This document shows, piece by piece, positions 1-9,223 of a stretch of DNA of 32,777 nucleotides. Source of the stretch: Chara braunii (Eukaryota > Streptophyta > Charophyceae > Charales > Characeae); assembly GCA_003427395.1 (NCBI GenBank), contig BFEA01000016.1, positions 3,313,505 through 3,346,281 on the forward strand, in the 5' to 3' direction. The translations under genes were made by a program, and so were the position numbers. How positions within the stretch are numbered: the first letter of the stretch is position 1; the number at the start of each line of letters is the position of its first letter. Under the pieces are notes generated by a model that saw only the letters and a program-made list of their open reading frames with translations, was not told the DNA's origin and did no database searches.

Positions 1-837
1 ACGCGAAGCAACAAGAATAATTAACCAAAAACGGATCGCTGTTGCCATCTTCTTCTTCGACTTTGAAAAAGCATATGACCAAGTTAATTGGGACTTTCTT
101 CAGGCCAGCATGGAAAGAATGGGAGTAGGACCCGTTTATCGAAAATGGGCGAGAATACTCTACAATGACGCACAAGGGATAGTCCAAGTCAGTGGCTTCC
201 TCTCGAACCCCTACCCAATGTCAAGGTCAGTAACGCAAGGGGACCCACTAGCAGCACCGATTTTCCTTTTCGTCATGTTCTAAGAAAGGATGGATCCATC
301 GAGAGGCTAGAAAACATCAAGGATGAACGTGGTCAATGCCTTCATCTCCCCACTACCCTCCTCTTCGCAGATGACCTCATAGTTCTGATCAGAGATTCAA
401 ACTACTCCTTCCAAGCCCTAATAAGAGCAATGCAAGCTTTCCAACTGGCCTCATAAATGAAAGTCAACCGGACCAAAACAATAGGGTGGTGGACCGCAGA
501 AGCACCGCCTCCCATGGAGTTTTCCCCATCGGGTCTACATTGGACAGATCCAGAATCACCAATCTGCTTCCTGGGCATCAATATTAATCTCAAATGATGC
601 CACCAAATATCGGCAGCGACGCTCCTATCTTCCATGATTAATAGGATGCATACCTCGAAAGCCACACACACTTCCCTTCTAGGCAGGGTACTAGCTCTCA
701 ATAACTCTATCTTAGCAATGATGTGGTATTCCACAACCATATGGTTCCCAGCTACTGACTTTCACAGTCAGTTGAAGTGAAAAACAACAGCTTTCCTATG
801 GACAGGTAATCCAGACAAGCAACACGTTATCCACAAG

Positions 838-1518
838 GTGGCCTGGCAGATAGTCACCAGCCCTAAGAGTAAAGGAGGCTTTGGTCTTATAGATCCAGCC
901 CGCCAAATACAAACCTTACAAATCAAATGGATTATAAGACTAGCCCTTCAAGACAACCTACAGTGGACCCCCCTAGCCCTAAATCATATCAGAGAACTTG
1001 CACCATCTACTTCCCCAAACAACATGACAGACCTATTTTGGATATTCAGCAAATACTGGCCACTACCTAGAAGGAATCAGAGACTACCCGACCAAACACT
1101 CCATCTGAACACTAAAGACACCCCCCAGACTAAATCCCTCTGGCAGCGAATTCTACATATTTGGAGAATCATCTTCCCAGAAAACAACATAGGCCCAAAG
1201 AAAAAAGACAAAGTCCTTAGACAACCCCTCTTTAGCAACCCACTAATCAAGAATGATAAAGGGGAAAGCCTCCCACTCCTGAAATCAGATCCCAAATGGG
1301 GACACTGGCTAGAAAAGGGAATATGGCAAATCAAACACATCTGGGATGACCAAAACGAAGTCTGGAAAGCAGAAAGAAACCTACAAAACAAACTAAAGGG
1401 CGTACATCACTTACAAGCTAACCTAGACCACATTGTAGACTGCATCCCTTTACACTGGCGATCCCTACTAAAATCGGATCAGAAATGGCAATATGGGGAT
1501 TGGGCCACCACCACGTAA
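838..1518 (+). pseudogene. LINE ORF fragment: post-RT connector region
   Basis: This 226-codon open piece of the LINE polyprotein starts at a GTG that is simply the first open codon and not a true start. It opens with WQIVTSPKSKGGFGLIDPAR, the conserved segment following the RT thumb in plant LINEs, followed by LQIKWIIRLAL. A closely similar sequence (MKWIIKILI) occurs in the minus-strand LINE relic at 16840-17018, so the two are related elements. The frame overlaps the next open piece by 26 bases at a different phase, which marks a frameshift near 1500-1518. Confidence 0.85.
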
Positions 1519-2341
1519 CACCCAACCAATCCAAGAAGTTCTATCATTCAGGAACTACGAACCCCGCAACAACAGATGGATATGCTGCGACATACACACC
1601 CTAGAAGAACCAGGAAACCCGGTAAGCCTCATCAATATAAAGAGCAGAGCAGGAGCATTCAAAAGCAACAACCTGAGGAGAATCAAAATCTTAAAAGGAG
1701 AAAGGAAAAGAGTCTACGAACCCCATACCAGCGTGTTTGACCTAGAGGTAGACCCCACTGAATGGACATGGAACTCCCCATCTGGATCCTCCCTCACCTC
1801 CAACTCTTACAAGCTAACTGACTACACACGCAAACTGGATTACCGACTCTTCGCCAAACCCATATCAATATCCAATACAGTACGCAACAGGTGGACAAAA
1901 GAGGAACCGCAACTAGCCAACTCCGACTTCAAACTACCCTGGGCAACAATCTTCTCCACAAGACCGGTTAAACTTGCCAGCCTGAGATGGTTAATAGCCT
2001 TCAGAGCTGTCCCAGTAAATCAATGGTTAGCCAATCGACGCAATCAAGGTAACAGATTGGAACAAGACTCCTGGTGCAAAGTATGCAATCTCGAAGCCCC
2101 TGAATCCTTGAACCACTGTTTCATTGATTGCCCAAAGGCCAGATCCCTCTGGCAAGCCCTAGAAGCATCGTGGCACAAAATTTCAAACTCCCCCTTACTA
2201 ATCAACCCGGCCACACTATTCCTCAACCTCAAACAAACACCCCCACTAAAAAGCTTTGAAACCTTCCTCTCCTCCCAAATCATAAAAAGCACCCTATGGG
2301 CCATATGGAAAAACAGATGCAATATCACCTTCGAAGACTGA
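1493..2341 (+). pseudogene. LINE ORF fragment: RT-associated zinc-binding domain
   Basis: This 282-codon open piece carries the C-terminal zinc-binding region typical of plant LINE reverse transcriptases. The sequence LRWLIAFRAVPVNQWLANR precedes the cysteine cluster CKVC, then HCFIDCPKARSLWQ. The frame ends at 2341 and a short continuation in another frame (2296-2571) has similar base composition. It is part of the same dead LINE. Confidence 0.85.
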
Positions 2342-2571
2342 CTCACTACCACAGAAAACCCACTCATCATTATCAGACAACTAATAGACACAGAAATCCA
2401 CGCCCTCTGGAAACAACAACTAAAACAGCTCCCATCCGATCCCGACAAAAAGAACCTAGCAATCCAAAAATTATGGACATCCAAAGTTCCAAACTAGGTA
2501 ATGGACTACTCGGCACCATCGTAAACGACAGACTAACCCTCAAAACCTGGCTAACCATAACACAAATATAA

Positions 2572-2951
2572 AGCATCCCTACAACCCTCCTACCCCACAC
2601 AAACCCATCCCCTTACCCACCACCCACAACCAATCCACTATTGAAACACCAAAAACTCCGCTTCCCCCATCAATCCCGCCAACCCCCTCCACCATCCCCC
2701 CAACCCCAAGCACCCGATACCATACCACCTCAGCCTCCTATCACCCCTACCCTCCCCTTCCCTCTGCACTCCTCCTACACATCCGCCCTGCAGTACCCTA
2801 CACACTACAGCAGCTGAAAATCACCCAACTCAACTACCCCCTAGGCCTCAACTCTGGCCCCTTCGAGAATACCCCCACTGAATCCAAACAACCCCCTGCC
2901 AAGCGACACCAACCCCATCAACCACACAATATCATGATATACACAGCCGAG
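2572..2951 (+). other. C-rich, stop-rich 3' region of the LINE
   Basis: This strand is strongly C-rich, with repeated CCC and CAC runs, and has no long open frame. It lies between the last coding frame of the LINE and the telomere-like heptamers, so it is most simply the element's 3' untranslated region. No poly(A) tail is seen. Confidence 0.5.
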
Positions 2952-2971
2952 GGCTTAGGGTTTAGGGTTTA
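2952..2971 (+). repeat. Telomere-type TTTAGGG heptamers at the LINE 3' end
   Basis: The sequence GGGCTTAGGGTTTAGGGTTTAG gives one variant and two perfect copies of the plant-type telomere repeat. They sit where the 3' tail of the LINE would be expected, in place of poly(A). They may be the element's own tail repeat or a trace of telomeric or subtelomeric insertion. Confidence 0.75.
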
Positions 2972-3180
2972 GACAGAAAGAAGATAAGCAGAACTAAAAG
3001 CGATAGAGATTCCAGGACGACCACATAGGTACCAGACACCTTTAGTCTATTACATCAGCTCAACAACAGCTCAGCAGAGAGGAACAGGATGGTGGCCAGA
3101 CAGTCAGACAGCATCCAGAAAAATAAGTAGCAAAGGCTAAATTAGGCAGGGGTGAGGGGTGGTACATCCTTCCTCAGGGA
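2972..3180. other. No feature seen
   Basis: This is ordinary mixed-composition sequence between the LINE tail and the next tandem repeats. No open frame, repeat or RNA-like fold was recognised. Confidence 0.4.
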
Positions 3181-3224
3181 AGTAATCAATGTCATCCACT
3201 CAGGCCTCCCAGCCATAATGGGGA

Positions 3225-3500
3225 GGAGCGTGCGTGAAGCGCTCATGTATTCCAAATTGACTTGCCGGGGGAATAGGAACCGGACCATCGCTCCCCAGAA
3301 TGGAGGAGCGTGAGAGTGTTCTCAATGTATTTTCTTTTGACTTGCCGGTGGAATAGGAACCAGACTGACGCTCCCCAGAATGGAAAAGGAGCCAGAACCA
3401 TAAGGTTCTGTTTTGAAGAAAAAAAAAGGAACCGGACTGTCGCTCCCCAGTCTGGTAGGAGCCAGAGCCCAGAGGTTCTGTCTTAAATTAATAAAAAAAA
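3225..3500 (+). repeat. Three diverged tandem copies of a GGAACCGGACTG-type repeat
   Basis: Three successive units share the pieces GACTTGCCGG, GGAACCGGACTG and CGCTCCCCAG. Two of the units end in GAGCCAGA...GGTTCTGT. They begin at about 3259, 3341 and 3427. Two units are followed by A-rich runs (about 3416 and 3491), which suggests a short retroposed element that multiplied locally. A diverged relative lies at 5521-5600. The function is unknown. Confidence 0.6.
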
Positions 3501-3672
3501 AGAGAACACTCCTTTATTTGCCGGCTGATGTATTGGTATGTCGACGTGTCCACTATGCTTCTTTTTTTTTGTGTATCATTCTGATCTTTTCTGGATCCAA
3601 GCTCGTGATCTGATTACCATTCCGCCACATAGGCTGGCTTGTATTCACCATTCTTGATTTAACACTTCTTTA

Positions 3673-4000
3673 TTGGTTTGTTGGTGCTTTCACCAGTTCA
3701 ACTGTGGTGATGTTTTCTTGGTGTGTTGGTGTTGGTGTTGGTGTGTTGGTGCATTGGTGTGTTGGTGCGTTGGTGCATTGGTGTGTTGGTGTGTTGGTGC
3801 ATTGGTGTGTTGGTGCATTGGTGTGTTGGTGTGCTGGTGTGTGTGTGTGTGTGTGTGCGTAGGTGTGTCAATGTGTTGTTGTGTTGGTGTGCTGGTGTGT
3901 TGGTGTGTTGGTGTGTTGGTGTGTTAGTGTTGGTGTGCTGGTGTGTTGGTGTGGTGTGTTGGTGTGTTAGTGTGCTGGCTTATAGGTTGGTTACCTTGTA
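3673..4000 (+). repeat. GT-rich minisatellite (GTGTTG / GTGCATTG units)
   Basis: Irregular hexamer and octamer units of GTGTTG, GTGCTG and GTGCATTG fill this interval, with a pure GT run near 3838-3858. Open frames across it in several phases encode only Cys/Val/Trp/Gly repeats. They are by-products of the low-complexity sequence and not genes. Confidence 0.9.
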
Positions 4001-4012
4001 AGGCTGTGACAT

Positions 4013-4084
4013 GTGGGTGTTGTGGGTGTTGTGGGTGTTGTGGGTGTTGTGGGTGTTGTGGGTGTTGTGGGTGTTGTGGGTGTT
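4013..4084 (+). repeat. 9-bp tandem repeat GTGGGTGTT, eight copies
   Basis: Eight near-perfect head-to-tail copies of GTGGGTGTT place a GGG run every nine bases. This fits the usual G-quadruplex pattern of three-base G runs with six-base loops. It lies inside the larger GT-rich minisatellite cluster. Confidence 0.92.
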
Positions 4085-4089
4085 GTTGG

Positions 4090-4206
4090 TTGTGTGCATG
4101 TGTGCATGTGTGCATGTGTGCATGCGTGGATGCATGGATGTGTGCATGTGTGCATGTGTGGATGCGTGGATGCATGGATGTGTGGATGTGTGGATGTGTG
4201 GATGTG
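4090..4206 (+). repeat. GTGTGCAT / GTGTGGAT minisatellite
   Basis: This is a third minisatellite block, of octamers alternating between GTGTGCAT and GTGTGGAT or GTGGATGC. It directly follows the 9-bp array and is separated from it by a short GTTGGTT linker. Open frames across it are artefacts. Confidence 0.88.
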
Positions 4207-4307
4207 CTGGTAGTTGTCAAGCGTTTGGTTGATTGGTTATGACTTCATGAGTAATTGATTAATCGACAAGGACTGTTTTTTTTTTTTTGACTCCTGTCCC
4301 TGAGCAG

Positions 4308-4494
4308 GTGCAACCACGTGATTTCTCTGTGCTCCGGAGCATGCTGGATCTCCTTGACCATGGAAGGTATAGGGATGAGACAGTTGTTGACTACATCCAA
4401 ACAAAGAAAAGCAAAGCAGTCATTTTCACAGATGTGCGGATCATATACTTTCACATTCTGAACCGTTGTCTGCGATGGCATGTCAAGTTTGGAG
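4308..4494 (+). CDS. Candidate internal exon of an unrecognised host gene (exon A)
   Basis: A pyrimidine-rich tract ending in CAG (4305-4307) precedes an open segment that ends at a consensus donor, GAG/GTAAGT, at 4495. The 62 codons read VQPRDFSVLRSMLDLLDHGR and continue with TDVRIIYFHILNRCLRW, a charged amphipathic helical pattern unlike the surrounding repeats. The other two phases contain stops. I do not recognise the family. Only the exon structure and coding-like composition support it, and no function is proposed. It would precede the larger exon at 6207-8076 if they belong to one gene. The exon leaves one base of an unfinished codon, which does not match the next candidate exon. Confidence 0.6.
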
Positions 4495-4542
4495 GTAAGT
4501 CCAACATGCCATGTGATTCCCTTTCCTCCTTTTTTTGTTCAG

Positions 4543-4630
4543 AGCAAAACGGATTCGCTGTCTTATTTTCTGCAAGCATTTGCTGATGAGCTATCAGTAG
4601 CCTGCCTACAATTGAGCTATGACCTCATAC
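4543..4630 (+). CDS. Candidate internal exon of the same gene (exon B)
   Basis: A 48-base gap with a strong pyrimidine tract and CAG (4540-4542) leads to an open piece reading SKTDSLSYFLQAFADELSV and LQLSYDLI. A possible weak donor (GTGACA) follows at 4631. The residue pattern is again amphipathic helix. The coding-like phase needs the preceding exon to end on a codon boundary, whereas exon A ends one base into a codon; the phase that would fit meets a stop within 15 codons. Either an indel, an unusual splice site or decay is involved. A tRNA-derived element begins immediately downstream. Confidence 0.4.
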
Positions 4631-4635
4631 GTGAC

Positions 4636-4716
4636 AGAGGGGAAACGAGCTTAGCTCAGTTGGTACACCAATGAAACTGTTGAAATACAGACCTGAGTTC
4701 GAACGCAGATGGCACT
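4636..4716 (+). repeat. tRNA-derived sequence (SINE head or tRNA pseudogene)
   Basis: The sequence TTAGCTCAGTTGGTA at 4651-4665 is a near-perfect internal A box, and GAGTTCGAACGC at 4695-4706 is a B box at tRNA-like spacing. The anticodon arm is poorly paired and the acceptor ends do not pair, so it is not a functional tRNA. It is most simply the Pol III promoter head of a short interspersed element inserted in an intron of the host gene. The body and tail boundary cannot be set from one copy. Confidence 0.65.
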
Positions 4717-4980
4717 AGATGAATGATATTACCTGATTCTAAATTATCTGGCATCGCTCAGCTCGACAATGATATCGCAAGGCCGAGGGCCTGCCCCACA
4801 GGTGGCACAAGATGGCACAAGACCTCTTGACCAATCAGGTCAGTAGAATGTGGAGATGGGGCAACACATTCACCTCATTATTGGGTCGGGCTTTGACTAT
4901 CAACTTATCAAGACGTCAATATTTTCGATGATGTGGTACATAGCCTCGATCCGGACCATACCAGACCATACCATTATGGA
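4717..4980. other. Probable intron or SINE body, nothing recognised
   Basis: No exon with matching splice signals was seen. One duplicated phrase, GGCACAAGAT, occurs twice around 4803-4823. Confidence 0.35.
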
Positions 4981-4984
4981 GCTA

Positions 4985-5362
4985 ATCCAAAAAGCCAGAG
5001 CCTATCATCCAGGTCACATAAAACCGCCTTGTCCGCGTGGTGCCACCAAGTCCATGTAGTATGAGTTGCCGAACATAGTACCACCCAACCTTGTGACACC
5101 GAATTGTGCCTGATGTTGGCCGTGTGTCTTTTCTTTCCGTGGCCGTGTCTGTCTTTTTCTTTTTGTTTGAGAGTGTGTGTTAGTATCAGTACACATAGTA
5201 TTGCTTTCCCCACATGGTGGCGCACAGTCCAATGGTACCATCTGTGTGTGTAAATACCATCCTCTCCGCATGGTATGACCTGCCCTGCAAGATGCCACCC
5301 AGTCCATGTGATACTGCCCAGTCCGCATAGTCACCCACACCGGATGATACCGTCCAACCCAA
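4985..5362 (+). repeat. Degenerate ~18-20-bp minisatellite (CAGTCCGCATGGTRCCACC type)
   Basis: Units built on a theme of CCCAGTCC followed by (A/G)CATGGTA and CCACC recur at irregular 17-20 base spacing. They are clearest at 5036-5100 and 5200-5365. Between the two clusters lies unrelated sequence with a TTTTTCTTTTTGTTTG stretch (5154-5170). Open frames on either strand here reflect the repeat and lack coding character. Confidence 0.6.
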
Positions 5363-5499
5363 GGCCACATGTTTTTTTTTGGGTGGCGTGGTCGGGAGGA
5401 GGAGCAGATGTCCACCACAGGCATAGCCGCGGCAGGCATCCGCTTGTTAGGAGTAATCTATGTTGTTCAGGGGTCCGTTGGCCTTCATGAAAGGAAGCA

Positions 5500-5620
5500 C
5501 GGGTGTGTCATTGTGTGTAGTTCCTATGACTTTCTGGTAGATGAGGAACCGAACTGGTGCTTCACAGAATGGATACGGAGCCAGGAAGGACCTTTTTCGG
5601 AAGAGAGTCAGATTCAAGAG
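5500..5620 (+). repeat. Diverged copy of the 3225-3500 repeat
   Basis: The order of motifs GACTTTCTGGTAGATGAGG, AACCGAACTGG, CACAGAATGG and GAGCCAGGAAGG follows the same order as in the 3225-3500 units (GACTTGCCGGTGG, AACCAGACTG, CCCAGAATGG, GAGCCAGAACC). The copy is strongly diverged. It shows that the short repeat is dispersed and not only tandem. Confidence 0.45.
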
Positions 5621-5904
5621 ACGAAAAAGAAAAAGAGTTCAACAAGTGTAAGGAAATTTCATGCCCGCTTGGTCCAAACATGGCCCCCATTCACTCTGGC
5701 TGCAAGGATCAGCAGATTCAGCACCTCGAAGAATATTATGTTCCAGGAGAACATGTTTGAGGAACACACTGGATGTCAACAGGATATCATGGTAACAGGT
5801 TTGCATCTCGAATGAGATTGCCCCTGAGAGAACTGTACTACAGGTCTTGGTGATGCATGTCTGTTGCAAGTTTGCCTGCTTTGCCCTGCTGTTCCCCCTT
5901 GTCC

Positions 5905-6095
5905 CTCTCCTCCTCCTCCTCCTCGCTCTTCTTCTTCTTCTTCTTCTTCTTCTTCTTCTTCTTCCTCCTCCTCCTCCTCCTCCTCCTCCTCTTCCTTCTT
6001 CGTCTTCTTCGTCTTCTTCGTCTTCTTCGTCTTCTTCTCCTTCTTCTTCTCCTTCTCCTTCTTCTTCTCCTTCTCCTTCTTCTTCTCCTTCTTCG
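5905..6095 (+). repeat. CTT/CCT microsatellite with TTCTTCGTC sub-units
   Basis: This is a long pyrimidine-only run of TTC and TCC triplets. It includes about four TTCTTCGTC nonamers at 5998-6034 and a CTTCTTCTC pattern after that. The apparent poly-Arg, poly-Ser and poly-Leu frames on both strands are artefacts. It lies in the presumed intron upstream of the large exon. Confidence 0.95.
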
Positions 6096-6206
6096 TTGTT
6101 GGTGGAAGATGTGGAAATTAAAACTTGTTATCCAAACTCTGAAGATTCTGAGCTTGTTTTTGTGAAGCAAATGGATTCCTAAAAGTCGAAAGTTATTTAA
6201 ACTTGT

Positions 6207-8076
6207 TTTGTGAAACACAACAGAGATAACATCAGTTGCTGGCGTCGAGGGAAGGCTTCAGGTGACAATCATCTCTGCACAGCCAGCGAGTGTTGGAGGG
6301 ATACGGTTTAGTATCCCACACCGGCACACCGTACATTGTGCATCGAGGGATCTCCACCAATCACTGTTGGTGAAGCTCAACAGGCACTGTGCGTCACTGA
6401 GGGGTGTGCAGTTCCTTCTAGACCAACCAATGACAGGCCCGGATGTAGACGACTTATCTGGAATTCTCCTTGAGAGGCTCCCCCTCATCGAGCAGGTTCA
6501 TCGAGAACGGCTCTCCTCGTCAGCTTCGTTACAAACTTCCTTGGAGGGATGCACCGGTATGACGTCCTGCACTCGACTCCGAGATATTGTCAGTGGAATG
6601 CGGCTCAGCATGAGTAGTAACAGCAGCTCTAGCGCTTCATACTCAACCGCAGCAACAGCTGAGGCCATTTCACAGTGCCAGCACGTACCAAATAGTCTTG
6701 ATGGGCAATCATCTTCAGCTGGAAATGACCAGGTGAGTGTAACAGCTGTTATGAGCACAACGACTGCATCCACTAGCACCACTATGGCAGGATCAATGGT
6801 GAAACCCACCACCAGTGTTGTGGGAGGAGGCCTCCACTCATTGAGCTTGAGTAGCTATGCTGCAAATACCAGGGTCCCAGTGGCCATGCCTAATGCAAGT
6901 GGGGGTAACTCATCATCGCTATCCGCTCATATGGTCAATCAGGAGGAAGGAGCAGAACAGGGCCATGGGAGTGGTTCAGCTCTTTCCTCTTCTGAAATCA
7001 TTCGTGCCACAGCATCAGCAATGGTGGACTCTGGGGCCAACTCTTGCGGACAGGAGATTGTCGTTGAAGAGGTATCGGAAATTGCAGATGCTTCAAACGC
7101 TCCAATGTCGTATGCGGATGGGAGCTCCCAGCCAAGCGAAGTTTATGACCCTCCTGGGCCATGGCAGGAGTTGAGCGTCCACCCACTTTCAGGTGCAGCT
7201 GCCATTCTTAGAACACAGATGCAGGCTGGTGAGAGAGCTGGAAGGTGGGCCAGGGAAAGGGAGGAAGCGCTGGACAAAGAGTGGGAATCTGGCGGTGGGG
7301 TATGGATTAACGAGAGGCAAAGAGAGAGGGACGGTAAACATAACAGGGATGAGCCAGCTCGCCTTGCTGACGAATCCAGCAGATCAAGTCTTGCACTCAG
7401 CAAGTCTGCTCCAAGTCGGGACACAGGGACCAGCTCTGGCACCCCTCCGCTTCTGAGAAAGCTTTCCCGCAGACAGCTTCTTAAGCAAGGATCAAGCAGT
7501 GGAGGGAGTAGTAAATGTTTCACTCCTAGTCCTGAGACTGTCAAAGCGATGATGCGCAATGAGCCGTTGGCATTGCTGCGCTCCATCGAAACGATGGAAG
7601 ATCCAGAATTGAAAAGCAGGAGTGGGAGTGAGAGTTGCAGCAGCAGCCGTGGGAAAGATACAGGCAGAGGCTGGGAACGACAGATTCTGCAAAATCTCAT
7701 CTCCCTCAGGACACTGTCAAGGACTGTCAGTGACATGTCAGACCTCTGCAAACAGCTTTCGTCTGTCGTGTTTCTGTGTGAACATGTCCTGGCCAAGGTT
7801 CGGGCATGGAAGGATGAAGGACGGACTGATACTGACATGGGTTTGCCAGAGGGTGAGCTCGAAGATGATGAGGAAGATGACGATGAGGATAATGAGGATG
7901 AAGAGGAGGTAGTGGCCTTGCTCCAAACTATGGTTGATGTGTGCCGTAATGCTGTGGAGAAGAAAGACATACATGCCAGGCTGTCTGCACTCACCGTGGT
8001 TGATGCATTGGGTCTCAAGCTAGAGGAGAAAGCAAAAGCCAGGCTTTATGCCCAGCGACGGCTGGAATTCAGATAA
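6207..8076 (+). CDS. Large Ser-rich exon of an unrecognised host protein (exon C)
   Basis: An open phase runs from the TGA at 6204-6206 to a TAA at 8074. Acceptor-like CAG sites lie at about 6217, 6229 and 6259, so the true 5' edge is unsettled. The N-terminal ~100 residues (RLQVTIISAQPASVGGIRF, then SLRGVQFLLDQPMTGPDVDD) look folded. A Ser/Thr-rich linker of roughly 150 residues follows, then charged segments, WERQILQNLISLRTLSRTVS, an acidic run of Asp/Glu near residue 535, and a helical C-terminus ending RLYAQRRLEFR. I do not recognise the protein. The codon composition and long uninterrupted frame make a real host exon likely, and it contrasts with the broken frames of every transposon here. 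A large regulatory or scaffold protein is possible but unproven. Confidence 0.72.
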
Positions 8077-8136
8077 CAATCATAGCATGGCCAACCCATC
8101 CAGGTTGGCAAGCCCATACAAGGGCACCTGTACAGT

Positions 8137-8357
8137 TTGCGGTGAACCTCCTAGGATTCAGAATTCAGACTGACAAGCCAAACGACCCTGACGCCCCGAG
8201 GCTGATTGAATGTAATCGACTCCACTGTGAGAAAGGCAGTAAGACCAGAAGCAGCAAGAGGAGAAAGAAGGGAGGGGGGGGAGGAGGAGGAGGAGGAGGA
8301 GAGGAAGATGAGGACGAGGACGAGGAAATGAGCATGGTCCTGTCGTTTTTGAGGTAG
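8137..8357 (+). CDS. Possible extra exon or 3' UTR frame with Gly and Asp/Glu tract
   Basis: After TACAG at 8132-8136 an open phase reads FAVNLLGFRIQTDKPNDPDA, then a basic KRRKK stretch, a run of about ten glycines, and acidic EEDEDEDEE before a stop at 8355. Exon C already ends in a stop 60 bases upstream. This would therefore need an alternative donor inside exon C, or it is just a GA-rich 3' UTR. The purine-only tract 8258-8330 is a simple repeat that creates the poly-Gly and acidic residues. Confidence 0.25.
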
Positions 8358-8359
8358 AA

Positions 8360-9223
8360 TTTAGAGGATTGAAACGTGTAGCCTGTTAAAGCATCCCTGG
8401 AGAAAGCGGGTGACCTGGACATCTAGCGAACGTAAGACAAAAACGGGGATATATATTAAATCGATTTCAAATGTCAATTGCCAAAATTGTCTGGGCATTG
8501 CTGGGGCTCTCAATTCAATGCTTTCTGTAAGCAGTGCACTGGGAAATTTGTCACCACGACTCACCAGTGATGTTTAGTCTGTATGTGCAAAGAGAGGACG
8601 AGGTGGGGACAAAAGGTAGATTAATAAGATTATGTAGTTCTCCGATCTTCGAGTTTGTAATTGACCATTGCCAATATTTGACTCCTTTGGCAGTAATTGT
8701 TCAATATAATTCCATTGTTTCAATATATATTTTGTTCGTTCAGAGATTCGGCGGATAACAGTAAGGTTATTGCCCACTCTTCCTCAACCGCACTTCGTCT
8801 GACAACAGAGAGGGGCACGATCAGTGAGAGGGGGAGAGGAGGCAAGACGGAGACGGGCTAGACAATTGGCTGTGGGAAAGTATGTTGCCTATCGTTCCCT
8901 CGAATAGAGAGTGAATCTATAGTGAGAAATTGAGAATCGTTTGTGATGACTGACATGGGGGATGATGCGTAGGTAGTTTCTTCAGAGAGGGCGGGTGGAA
9001 ACGGTTTCATGCTGAGTTGGAAGGGTTAAGGTTCCTCGAAAAGTTTGCGAGCTTTCTTGGCGGAGGCTGGTGAAGCGAATGCTTGTCCTTTCGACAGATC
9101 CGGTGTCCATCAACTGAGCTGTCTTTTTTCTTTTACACAAAAAACAAAACAGGCCCTTGTGGTCCTGGCTCTAATTTATTATGGGGAGCATAATCTGGTT
9201 CTTTTTCTGCCAGGAATTCCTGA
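8360..9223. other. Intergenic, no clear gene
   Basis: The first half is AT-richer and 8800-8870 is purine-rich. A pyrimidine run (about 9119-9135) and CAG at 9211-9213 are possible splice signals for the next open frame. No RNA gene or repeat was recognised. Confidence 0.4.

Larger units (their letters stand above)
1..2571 (+). pseudogene. Decayed LINE (non-LTR retrotransposon), RT to zinc-binding domain
   Basis: This is a non-LTR retrotransposon polyprotein whose 5' part lies outside the window. Positions 2-280 read RT motifs FDFEKAYDQVNWDFL and TQGDPLAAPIFLFVM. After a stop at 281 and a frame change, 361-378 encode the catalytic FADDLIVL. Further in-frame stops lie at 454 and 595. From 838 the frame WQIVTSPKSKGGFGL is the usual start of the post-RT connector, open to 1518, then a frame change leads to 1493-2341. 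That frame contains the RT-associated zinc-binding domain, with CKVC and HCFIDC at about residues 195-217. The element moved by target-primed reverse transcription when active. At least three stops and two frame changes make this copy dead. The family assignment is firm; the exact clade is not determined. Confidence 0.93.

Noticed and set aside
3673-4242. Several overlapping open frames encoding Cys/Val/Trp/Gly repeats on both strands
   Set aside because: They exist in multiple phases at once because the DNA is a GT minisatellite; no codon bias or start context.
4583-4650. Possible hammerhead-like core (CTGATGAG followed by GAAAC)
   Set aside because: The stems needed between and around the core do not pair, and the segment overlaps a coding-like exon.
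5838-6218. Poly-Arg, poly-Leu and poly-Ser proteins over the CTT tract
   Set aside because: Pure by-products of a triplet microsatellite.
7143-8018. 291-codon minus-strand frame opposite exon C
   Set aside because: Ser/Leu-rich mirror of the Ser-rich sense frame; the sense strand has the better protein character.
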